DNA of 64,000 bases from NCBI GenBank assembly GCA_030525945.1, contig JAUNDT010000004.1:124001-188000 (forward strand), read 5' to 3'. A model generated the notes under the pieces. The model ran no database searches. It was not told the DNA's origin and was given only the letters and a program-made list of their open reading frames with translations. The stretch comes from Coriobacteriaceae bacterium (lineage in GTDB: Bacteria; Actinomycetota; Coriobacteriia; Coriobacteriales; Coriobacteriaceae). The translations under genes and the position numbers were made by a program. Of this stretch, positions 8,485-15,908 are shown piece by piece (within the stretch, counting starts at the first letter, position 1; every line of letters starts with the position of its first letter).

Positions 8485-9757
8485 GAACGCGCACGTCGTC
8501 GATCCGGCTGTTGAGCTCGATGGCTGCATGGACGTGCTGGTTGAGGGCGATAAGATCGCCGCTGTGGGTGAGAACCTCGCCTGCGAGGGCGCCGAGGTCA
8601 TCGACCTTTCCGGCAAGTATCTCGTGCCCGGCCTGGTCGACATGCACGTGCACCTGCGCGAGCCCGGCTTTGAGGCCAAGGGCGATATCGCCAGCGAGAC
8701 CGCCGCTGCCGCCAAGGGCGGCTTCACCGGCGTGTGCGCCATGCCCAACACCAACCCTGTCACCGACAACGGCGTGGTGGTCGAGTACATCAAGTCCGTG
8801 GCCGCAGCCAAGGGCCACTGCCGCGTGTATCCGTCCGGCGCCATGACGAAGGGCCTCAAGGGCGAGATCATCGCCGAGATGGGCGACATGGTCGAGCACG
8901 GCGCCGTTGCATTCACCGATGACGGCCGCGGTATCCAGGGCGCCGGCATGCTGCGCCGCGCCATGGATTACGGCCAGATGTTCGGCAAGACTTTCATGAG
9001 CCACTGCCAGGACGACGACCTGGTGGGCGACGGCCAGATCAACGAGGGCGCCGTCTCCACCCGCCTGGGCCTGCTCGGCTGGCCGGCGGAGGGCGAGGAG
9101 CTCCAGATCATGCGCGACATCATGATCGCCGAGCTCACCGGCGCCAAGCTGCACATTCAGCACATCTCCACCGCACGCGGCCTGGACATGGTGCGCGCCG
9201 CCAAGGCCAAGGGTCTGCCCGTGACCTGCGAGGCCACGCCGCACCACCTCTTCCTCACCGAGGACGCTATCGACGGCACGTACAACACCTGCTTCAAGGT
9301 GAATCCGCCGCTGCGCACCGCGGCGGATGCCGAGGCGCTCATCGCCGGCGTTATCGACGGCTCGGTTGACGCCATAGCGACCGACCACGCGCCGCACTCC
9401 GATTGGGAGAAGTCCCGCGAGTTCGAGCTCGCCCCGTTCGGCATGACCGGCCTCGAGACCGCGCTCGGCCTCGTTATTACCAAGCTCGTTAAGACCGGCA
9501 AGATCACCTTCGGCCGCATGGTCGAGCTCATGGCCATCGAGCCCCGCAAGATCCTCGGCCTGGACCAGGTCGCGATCGCCGAGGGCAGCGTGGCCGACCT
9601 GACCGTGTTCGATGCCGATATGGCTTGGACCGTGTCCGAAGACGACTTCGCCTCCCATGCCAAGAACTCCGGCTTTAAGGGCGTCGAGCTCACCGGCCGC
9701 GCCACCGACGTGTTCGTGGGCGGCAAGCGCACGCTCGCCAACGGCGTCGTTTGCTAA
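8468..9757 (+). CDS. pyrC: Dihydroorotase
   Basis: A 429-residue class I dihydroorotase (amidohydrolase fold) that cyclises carbamoyl-aspartate to dihydroorotate. ATG 8468 follows GGAGGTGCC and lies inside the pyrB end. Metal-binding DMHVHLREPG is at residues ~58-67, with the usual NTNPVTDN loop, catalytic ATDHAPHS near residue 302 and the C-terminal metal-independent cap. Size and motifs match active PyrC, not the inactive PyrC' found beside some PyrB proteins. Confidence 0.97.
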   Translation: MALLLKNAHVVDPAVELDGCMDVLVEGDKIAAVGENLACEGAEVIDLSGKYLVPGLVDMHVHLREPGFEAKGDIASETAAAAKGGFTGVCAMPNTNPVTDNGVVVEYIKSVAAAKGHCRVYPSGAMTKGLKGEIIAEMGDMVEHGAVAFTDDGRGIQGAGMLRRAMDYGQMFGKTFMSHCQDDDLVGDGQINEGAVSTRLGLLGWPAEGEELQIMRDIMIAELTGAKLHIQHISTARGLDMVRAAKAKGLPVTCEATPHHLFLTEDAIDGTYNTCFKVNPPLRTAADAEALIAGVIDGSVDAIATDHAPHSDWEKSREFELAPFGMTGLETALGLVITKLVKTGKITFGRMVELMAIEPRKILGLDQVAIAEGSVADLTVFDADMAWTVSEDDFASHAKNSGFKGVELTGRATDVFVGGKRTLANGVVC

Positions 9758-9857
9758 CATAGCCGTATAGGCACCACTTCGCGCGGCCGCCTGTTGCAGT
9801 GCGGCCGCGCGGCGTATATCAATCGACCATGCGAAACGCATGGGGAGGGGAGCACAT

Positions 9858-10652
9858 ATGCCGAATCCTTCACCTGCGCGCATGCACGACTTCGAGGTCG
9901 TTTCGAACGAGGAGATCGCCAACGGCATCTTCTCGCTCGTCATTTTGGCCCCTCGTCTGGCATCTGCGCTCAAACCCGGCCAGTTCGTGAACATTCGCGT
10001 TCCGGGCGATTCCTCTGAGCTGCTGCGCATTCCGCTGAGCTATGTTTCCGCCGACGCCGAGCACGGCACCGTCGAGATCTGGTACGCCGTTGTGGGCAAT
10101 GCGACGCGCCGCATGTCCGCCTGGAAGCCCGGCTTCAAAAGCGACCTGCTCGGCCCCGGCGGCCATGGCTGGCGCGTGCCCGAGGGCGCCAAGCGCGTGC
10201 TCGTGGTGGGCGGCGGCATCGGCGTGCCTCCGGTGCTCTGCCTGGCGCGCGAGCTTGCCGCAAAGGGCATCGAGGTGGACGCCTGCGTGGGCGCCGCGAG
10301 CGCGGACAAGCTCGTGGGCGTGCAGGACTTCGAGGCGCTCGGGTGCGGCAGCGTGTGCGTCGCCACCGATGACGGCTCGGCTGGAGCCTGCGGTTTTTGC
10401 ACCGATCCCGCCTCTGAGCTGCTTGTCTCGGGCGGATACGACTACGTGGCGACCTGTGGCCCCGGCGTCATGATGAGCAAGGTCGCCGCTGCCGCCTCCG
10501 AGGCCGGAGTGTATTGCGAGGCCTCGCTCGAGCGCATGATGAGCTGCGGCTTCGGCGCCTGCAGCACGTGTAACGTCGAGACGACCGACGGTATGCAGGG
10601 CGCGTGCATGTGCGGCCCCGTGTTCGATGCTTCCAAGGTGGTGGTCTGGTGA
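9858..10652 (+). CDS. pyrK: Dihydroorotate dehydrogenase electron-transfer subunit
   Basis: A 264-residue FAD/2Fe-2S flavoprotein that passes electrons from PyrD to NAD+. ATG 9858 follows GGGGAGGGGAGC. The FAD-binding RIPLSYVS is near residue 58, the nucleotide-binding VVGGGIGVPPV near 118, and the cluster cysteines lie in CGFGACSTCN with a fourth in GACMCG near the end. PyrK implies class 1B, NAD-linked orotate synthesis. Its stop overlaps the pyrD start (GTGA), consistent with a PyrD2K2 complex. Confidence 0.96.
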   Translation: MPNPSPARMHDFEVVSNEEIANGIFSLVILAPRLASALKPGQFVNIRVPGDSSELLRIPLSYVSADAEHGTVEIWYAVVGNATRRMSAWKPGFKSDLLGPGGHGWRVPEGAKRVLVVGGGIGVPPVLCLARELAAKGIEVDACVGAASADKLVGVQDFEALGCGSVCVATDDGSAGACGFCTDPASELLVSGGYDYVATCGPGVMMSKVAAAASEAGVYCEASLERMMSCGFGACSTCNVETTDGMQGACMCGPVFDASKVVVW

Positions 10653-11572
10653 GCCAGGTGAATATGGCCGTCGACTTCGGCGGCGTTAAGATGAAGAACC
10701 CCATTAACACCGCGTCCGGCACGTTCGGGCAGGGTTGGCAGTTCGCCGAGCTCATGGACGTGAGCCAGCTCGGCGCCATCACCACGAAGGGATGCGCGGC
10801 CGAGCCCTGGCCCGGCAACCCCGCCCCCCGCATGACCGAGGTTCGCGGCGGCATGATGAACTCCGTGGGCCTGCAGAACCCCGGCGTTGCTGCATTCGCG
10901 AAAAACTACGGCCCCTGGTTGTCCGATCTCACCGACAAGGGTGCTCAGGTTATCTGCCAGGTCGCCGGCCACTCCACTGAGGAGTATGTTCGCGCACTCG
11001 AGATGTTCGTTGAGCAGTGCCCTTGGGCGGCCGGTTTTGAGATCAACGTGAGCTGCCCGAACATCGCCGCGGGCGGCATTGCCTGCGGCTCCACCCCCGA
11101 GGGTGCCGCCGACGTGATGCGCGCATGCCGTAAGGTCACGGACAAGCCGCTCTTCATCAAGATGGCGCCCGTCCGCATCCCCGAGATCGCCCGCGCCCTT
11201 GAGGCTGAGGGCGCCGACGGCCTAACGGTCATCAATTCCATCCCCGGCATGGCAATCGACGTCCACACGCGCCGCTCCAAGCTCTCCAAGCCCACGGGCG
11301 GCTTGTCGGGCCCGCTGTGCCATCCCATCGCCGTGCGCATGGTGTGGGAGGCCGCCAAGGCGGTCGACATCCCCATCTGCGGCGTGGGTGGCGTTATGAC
11401 GGGCGAGGACGCCGCCGAGTTCATCTTGGCCGGCGCGTGCTGCGTCTCCGTTGGCATGGCGAGCTTCGTCGAGCCCGACGCCTCCGTGCGCATCCTGCAT
11501 GAGCTCGAGGAGTGGGCGGCCAGCCAGGGCGTCAAGGACATCAACGAGCTGATTGGAGCCTTCGAATGCTAG
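10649..11572 (+). CDS. pyrD: Dihydroorotate dehydrogenase, class 1B catalytic subunit
   Basis: A 307-residue FMN TIM-barrel enzyme that oxidises dihydroorotate to orotate. The start is GTG 10649, overlapping the pyrK stop and preceded by AAGGTGGTGG. Conserved parts are NPINTASGTFG near the N-terminus, NVSCPN near residue 133 (with the class 1 catalytic cysteine), VKM-type FIKMAP, and CGVGGVMTGEDA for phosphate binding. With PyrK beside it, the electron acceptor is NAD+. It overlaps pyrF by seven bases. Confidence 0.96.
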   Translation: MSQVNMAVDFGGVKMKNPINTASGTFGQGWQFAELMDVSQLGAITTKGCAAEPWPGNPAPRMTEVRGGMMNSVGLQNPGVAAFAKNYGPWLSDLTDKGAQVICQVAGHSTEEYVRALEMFVEQCPWAAGFEINVSCPNIAAGGIACGSTPEGAADVMRACRKVTDKPLFIKMAPVRIPEIARALEAEGADGLTVINSIPGMAIDVHTRRSKLSKPTGGLSGPLCHPIAVRMVWEAAKAVDIPICGVGGVMTGEDAAEFILAGACCVSVGMASFVEPDASVRILHELEEWAASQGVKDINELIGAFEC

Positions 11573-12291
11573 AGGCCGATGCTCGCGACCGCATTATCGT
11601 CGCCATCGATTGCGACCGCACCCGCGCTTTGGAGCTTGCCGACGCGCTTTCCGGGCACGCCGCATGGCTCAAGGTGGGCATGACGCTGTTCTACGCCGAG
11701 GGCCCGCAGATCGTGCGTGAATTTAACGAGCGCGGTTTCAAGGTGTTTTTGGACCTCAAGTTCCACGATATCCCGCATCAGGTGCGCGGCGCCGCTCGCT
11801 CCGCGGCGCTTGCCGGCGCAGATTTGCTCTCGGTCCACGGGCTGGGCTCGGGCGCTATGCTCGCCGCCTGCCGTGAGGGGGCCGAGGCTGCCGCTGAGGT
11901 TCGCGGCAGCCGTCCCAACTTGGTCGCCATTACGGTGCTCACGAGCATGAGCCAGGATTCGCTCACCGAGATCGGCGTTCAGGTTCCCGTGGCCGAGGAG
12001 GCCGCGCGCCTTGCCGCGCTCGCGCAGGCGAACGGCATCGACGGCATCGTCTGCTCTCCCATGGAGGCCGAGGCTATGCGCGAGCTGCTCGGCCCCGATG
12101 CGCTCATTGTGACTCCGGGCGTGCGCCCCGCCGGCGCCGAGCTTGGCGATCAAACGCGCGTCGCCACGCCCGCGCAGGCCATCCAGCGCGGTGCCAGCCA
12201 CATTGTGGTGGGTCGCCCCATCACGGGCGCCTCGGATCCAGTTGCCGCATACGAGGCAATCGTCTCTGAGCTGGTCGAATACGTGGAGTAA
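11566..12291 (+). CDS. pyrF: Orotidine 5'-phosphate decarboxylase
   Basis: A 241-residue decarboxylase making UMP from OMP. ATG 11566 lies inside pyrD after TTGGAG. Near residue 60 the catalytic array appears as FLDLKFHDIPHQV, holding the D-x-K-x-x-D residues. The phosphate loop is represented by IVTPGVRPAG and IVVGRPITGA near the C-terminus. It closes the operon; no pyrE or carAB is in the window, so orotate phosphoribosylation and carbamoyl phosphate synthesis must be encoded elsewhere. Confidence 0.96.
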   Translation: MLEADARDRIIVAIDCDRTRALELADALSGHAAWLKVGMTLFYAEGPQIVREFNERGFKVFLDLKFHDIPHQVRGAARSAALAGADLLSVHGLGSGAMLAACREGAEAAAEVRGSRPNLVAITVLTSMSQDSLTEIGVQVPVAEEAARLAALAQANGIDGIVCSPMEAEAMRELLGPDALIVTPGVRPAGAELGDQTRVATPAQAIQRGASHIVVGRPITGASDPVAAYEAIVSELVEYVE

Positions 12292-12491
12292 TCGTGTAGC
12301 GAGCTCTCTACCTGCGTGTTTATGAACGACTATACGTCTGTACTGGGGTTTTGTTGCTCGATTTGGCTCCCAGTATTGCACTTTGGATGTTCATGAACTA
12401 CCCTATGTTCCTGTTGGCGGTCCAGAACCCGCACGTAGATGCCCGTTTTGGACCCTTGGACGTTATTTGAAATCCGTTTTGGAGGTACACA

Positions 12492-12800
12492 ATGGCTCTT
12501 CCTCAGCTCACCGCCGAGCAGCGCAAGGCTGCCCTCGAGAAGGCTGCCGCCGCCCGTCACGCTCGTGCCGAGCTCCGCGAGAAGATCAAGAAGGGCGAGA
12601 CCACCCTTGAGTCCGTCCTGAACTCCGACGATCCCATCGCTTCTCGCATGAAGGTCTCCACCCTCATCGAGTCCCTGCCTGGTTACGGCAAGGCCAAGGC
12701 CGCCAAGATCATGGACGAGCTCGGCATTTCCGCCACCCGTCGTGTTCAGGGCCTGGGCGTTCGCCAGCGCGAGCAGCTCCTCGAGCAGCTTTCCAAGTAG
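12492..12800 (+). CDS. mihF: Actinobacterial integration host factor (mIHF)
   Basis: A 102-residue basic protein starting at ATG 12492 after TTTTGGAGG. The N-terminal half is a charged helix (alternating A/K/E/R). The C-terminal half has the LPGYGKAKAAKIMDELGI segment and the RRVQGLGVRQREQLL helix of the actinobacterial mIHF fold, which bends DNA and helps site-specific recombination and nucleoid structure. It precedes gmk and rpoZ, the usual actinobacterial order. Its stop overlaps the gmk GTG by one base. It is not related to the alpha/beta IHF of proteobacteria. Confidence 0.93.
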   Translation: MALPQLTAEQRKAALEKAAAARHARAELREKIKKGETTLESVLNSDDPIASRMKVSTLIESLPGYGKAKAAKIMDELGISATRRVQGLGVRQREQLLEQLSK

Positions 12801-13369
12801 TGAGCCTCTCCGAGCCAAAGCTCTTCGTGATTTCCGGGCCGTCAGGCGCAGGAAAGGGCACCCTGGTTGCACGCGTGCGCGCACAGATGCCCAACCTGGG
12901 CCTGACGGTTTCCGCTACCACGCGTGAGCCTCGCGCCGGTGAGATGGACGGCGTGAATTATTACTTTTTGACCGACGAAGAGTTCACCGCCCGTGTTGAG
13001 GCGGGGGATTTCGTAGAGTGGGCCCAGGTGCACGATCACCGCTATGGCACGCTTGCCAGCGAGGTCGAACGCAACCTCTCCACCGGTCAGTCTCTCATCT
13101 TGGAGATCGACGTCCAGGGGGCGCTTGCCGTTAAGGAGCGTTTCCCCGATGCCGTTCTTATTTTCATCGAGCCCCCGTCGCTCGAGGTGCTGCGCGAGCG
13201 CCTGATCGGCCGTGGTTCCGAGACCCCCGAGTCGCTTGAGTTGCGCTTGCATACCGCCGAGAGCGAGATGCAGCTTCGCGATCGCTACGATGAGATCGTG
13301 ACGAACGACGATCTTGATCGAGCGACCGACGAGCTTATTTCCGTACTCCATCGTCATGAAAGGAGCTGA
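12800..13369 (+). CDS. gmk: Guanylate kinase
   Basis: A 189-residue kinase converting GMP (or dGMP) to GDP with ATP. The start is GTG 12800, sharing a base with the mihF stop. The P-loop is SGPSGAGKGTL at residues ~12-22; GMP-binding TTREPRAGEMDGVNYYF and EIDVQGA follow. Length is normal. Its position with mihF and rpoZ links nucleotide supply with transcription genes in one likely transcript. Confidence 0.97.
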   Translation: MSLSEPKLFVISGPSGAGKGTLVARVRAQMPNLGLTVSATTREPRAGEMDGVNYYFLTDEEFTARVEAGDFVEWAQVHDHRYGTLASEVERNLSTGQSLILEIDVQGALAVKERFPDAVLIFIEPPSLEVLRERLIGRGSETPESLELRLHTAESEMQLRDRYDEIVTNDDLDRATDELISVLHRHERS

Positions 13370-13375
13370 TCTGAC

Positions 13376-13663
13376 ATGTCCGTTGTGAAGCCCGCCATCG
13401 ATGATTTGCTCGAGAAGACCGATCACAACCGTTTCCTGCTCTCTTCTCTTGCCTCGCAGCGCGCCTGCGATATCAACAACATGCTTCGCGGTCAGCACAA
13501 TCGCGTGCTTGCCGTGCAGGACACCGACGATCTCACGGTGATGCTTTCCGGCAAGGACGTCATCTCCATGGCCATGGAGGAGATCGTGGACGGCACCATC
13601 TCCTACGATCACGATCGCTACGAGGCCGCCCTGGGCCACATCGATCCGTCTGCGGAAGCGTAA
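13376..13663 (+). CDS. rpoZ: RNA polymerase omega subunit
   Basis: A 95-residue omega subunit that helps assemble beta' into RNA polymerase. ATG 13376 follows AAAGGAGC. It starts with KPAIDDLLEKTDHNRFLL, then the conserved arginine-rich SLASQRACDINNM and a middle segment IVDGTISYD. It sits six bases after gmk and four before thiI, consistent with cotranscription. Confidence 0.94.
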   Translation: MSVVKPAIDDLLEKTDHNRFLLSSLASQRACDINNMLRGQHNRVLAVQDTDDLTVMLSGKDVISMAMEEIVDGTISYDHDRYEAALGHIDPSAEA

Positions 13664-13667
13664 GAGC

Positions 13668-14921
13668 ATGGCAAGTCGCGTTTGCCTGGTGCACTATCAC
13701 GAGATAGGGCTCAAGGGCAAGAATCGAACCCGGTTCGAGCGCATTCTCATGGACTCTGTTAAGGCGGCCTTGGCCGCCTTTTCCGTGTCGTGTGTCACGC
13801 GCATTTCCGGGCATATTTTGGTGACGTTTTCCACCAAGGGCGAGGCCGAACAGGCCATGCCGCTCATCGCGCAGGTGCCGGGTGTCGCACGCTGCTCTTT
13901 GGCGTTCCACACCAATCGAGAGCCTGCCGAGTACTGCCAGGCGGCCATCGACGCACTGGCCGAGTTCGGCCCGTTCGAGACGTTCAAGGTCGCAGCGCGT
14001 CGTTCGAACACCGACTATGAGCTCACGAGCATGGACCTCAATCGCCAGGTAGGCGAGGCGCTCTGCCTTGCTTACCCTGACAAAAAGGTCCAGATGCGCG
14101 ACCCGGACGCCACGGCGCATGTGCTGGTGGTGCAGGGCAGCGTGTACGTGTATGCCAAGAGCGTGCGCGGCGTGGGCGGTTTGCCGCAGGGGTCTGCCGG
14201 CAAGGTCATGACCCTGCTCTCGTCGGGCATCGACTCTCCGGTTGCCACCTGGCAGCTCGCCCGCCGCGGCGCCGTCGTGGTGCCCATTCACTTCTCCGGC
14301 CGCCCGCAGACGGCCGACACAAGCGAGTACCTGTGCCAGGACATCATCGAGCAACTCGCGCCCGCCGTGCAGATTGGCCGCATGTATGTGGTGCCGTTCG
14401 GCGACTGCCAGCGCGAGATCTCGCTCAAGACTCCATCTGATCTTCGCGTGATCATGTATCGCCGTGTGATGTATTCGGTTGCCGAGCGCATCGCAAAGAT
14501 CGAGGGCGCCAAGGCGATTGTGACGGGCGAGTCCCTCGGGCAGGTTGCCTCGCAGACGCTCGAGAACATCATGGCGGTCAACGAGGTTGTGGATATTCCG
14601 GTGTTCCGCCCGCTTATCGGCTCTGATAAGCAGGAGATCATCGAGCGCGCCAAGCAGATCGGCACGTATGAGATCTCGTGCGAGACCGCGCCGGATTGCT
14701 GCACCCTGTTCATGCCGCGTCGTCCCGAGACGCATGCCAAAATGGACGCCGTCCACGAGGCATGGGATATGTTCGACCACGACGCGATGATCGACTACCT
14801 GGTTGAGCATGTCGAGTACGTTGACTTCAACGCGCCCGTTTACAAGCGCCCCCGCGCCATGAAGGAGCGCCATGATGAGCTCGCTCCGTGCTTTATGGCC
14901 TCGCGTGGCGAGCAGGAGTAA
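13668..14921 (+). CDS. thiI: tRNA 4-thiouridine sulfurtransferase ThiI, no rhodanese domain
   Basis: A 417-residue enzyme with an N-terminal ferredoxin-like/THUMP RNA-binding part (residues ~1-165) and an adenylating PP-loop domain (LLSSGIDSPVATWQ, ~183). It adenylates U8 of tRNA and inserts sulfur. APDCCTLFMP near residue 345 holds the conserved cysteine. The protein ends soon after, so the C-terminal rhodanese domain of E. coli ThiI is missing, as in Bacillus, where a dedicated cysteine desulfurase supplies sulfur. SufS at 29921 is the only desulfurase in the window. Confidence 0.95.
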   Translation: MASRVCLVHYHEIGLKGKNRTRFERILMDSVKAALAAFSVSCVTRISGHILVTFSTKGEAEQAMPLIAQVPGVARCSLAFHTNREPAEYCQAAIDALAEFGPFETFKVAARRSNTDYELTSMDLNRQVGEALCLAYPDKKVQMRDPDATAHVLVVQGSVYVYAKSVRGVGGLPQGSAGKVMTLLSSGIDSPVATWQLARRGAVVVPIHFSGRPQTADTSEYLCQDIIEQLAPAVQIGRMYVVPFGDCQREISLKTPSDLRVIMYRRVMYSVAERIAKIEGAKAIVTGESLGQVASQTLENIMAVNEVVDIPVFRPLIGSDKQEIIERAKQIGTYEISCETAPDCCTLFMPRRPETHAKMDAVHEAWDMFDHDAMIDYLVEHVEYVDFNAPVYKRPRAMKERHDELAPCFMASRGEQE

Positions 14922-15110
14922 CGTGGCCTGAGGCGACTCTTACGGGCTGCGTTGTCGGTTTTGCGAGGGTTGACCTGTGCGCTCGACAGCCGCCTGTCCG
15001 CCCTGCCGGAGGTTGTCTGTCACCGTTTTGCCCAGTGTGGTCAGATTGGCGACAGCTCGCCGTACAGATAGGCTGCCGTTCTTTTTCTTTTTGAGTCCTA
15101 TGGGCCTATT

Positions 15111-15143
15111 CGCCTCCCACCATAAAGGTGGGAGGCGTTTTAT
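15111..15143 (+). terminator. GC-rich hairpin with T-tail abutting comEA start; may hide its ribosome site
   Basis: CGCCTCCCACC (15111-15121) pairs perfectly with GGTGGGAGGCG (15127-15137) over loop ATAAA, followed by TTTTAT and then ATG 15144. It reads as a factor-independent terminator. However, GGTGGGAGG in the 3' arm is also the only purine-rich site at a correct distance from the comEA ATG, so the same stem could block translation. The upstream 14922-15110 holds no gene. Confidence 0.75.
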
Positions 15144-15908
15144 ATGGCACAGATTCAAGAAACAAAACCGAGCGCTGTTGAGCGGTTGAAGCTCATGGTT
15201 CGGCAGCGTCCGCTGCTGGGCATGGCCGTTGCGCTTATTGCGGGGCTATTGGCGGGTGCCATGGGGCTCGGTATTGCCCAGGCGGCCGGACAGGGTGAGC
15301 AGTCGGGAGATTTTCAAATCGAGCGTGGTGACGGTGGGACGCAGGATGCTTCCGCCGATGATGACGAGCTCGTTGACGATGCGGGCACCAGCACGGGGGA
15401 GCGTGGCTCTGCGTCGAAGGGCTCGTCAAAAGGTTCGTCTGAGGTAGCGGCGAAGATCATCGTCGTTGATGTGAGCGGCGCGGTGAATACGCCGGCAGTG
15501 GTTGAGCTGCCGTCCGACGCCCGCGTGAGGGACGCGATCGAGGCAGCAGGGGGCCTTGCCAAAGATGCTGATGTGTCGGGCGTGAATCGCGCGGCAAAGC
15601 TGACCGACGGCCAACAGGTCTATATCCCGCGTGTGGGTGAGGAGGCGCCGCGCGTATCGGCCGGAGCGCCTGAGGGGTCTGCATCCGGCGACGGGTCCGG
15701 TCAGGGCGCTGGAAGCTCCCTTGTCAATATCAACACCGCCGGCGTTGAGCAGCTCGACCAACTGCCCGGCGTGGGTCCTGCAACCGCACAGGCAATCGTC
15801 GAGGATCGTGAGGCGAACGGTTCATTCGCCTCAACCGAAGACCTTATGCGGGTGAGCGGCATCGGTGAGAAGAAGTTTGAGAAGCTCAAGGGCTCTATAT
15901 GCGTGTAG
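15144..15908 (+). CDS. comEA: ComEA-like DNA receptor
   Basis: A 254-residue membrane-anchored DNA-binding protein. One helix at residues ~24-47 (GMAVALIAGLLAGAMGLGIA), a disordered acidic/serine linker, an SLBB domain (~105-165, IIVVDVSGAVNTPAVVELP) and a C-terminal helix-hairpin-helix pair (VNINTAGVEQLDQLPGVG, then RVSGIGEKKFEKL). It captures incoming DNA for ComEC during competence. The chosen ATG directly follows a hairpin tail; ATG 15195 is a weaker alternative. It overlaps comEC by ten bases. Confidence 0.92.
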   Translation: MAQIQETKPSAVERLKLMVRQRPLLGMAVALIAGLLAGAMGLGIAQAAGQGEQSGDFQIERGDGGTQDASADDDELVDDAGTSTGERGSASKGSSKGSSEVAAKIIVVDVSGAVNTPAVVELPSDARVRDAIEAAGGLAKDADVSGVNRAAKLTDGQQVYIPRVGEEAPRVSAGAPEGSASGDGSGQGAGSSLVNINTAGVEQLDQLPGVGPATAQAIVEDREANGSFASTEDLMRVSGIGEKKFEKLKGSICV

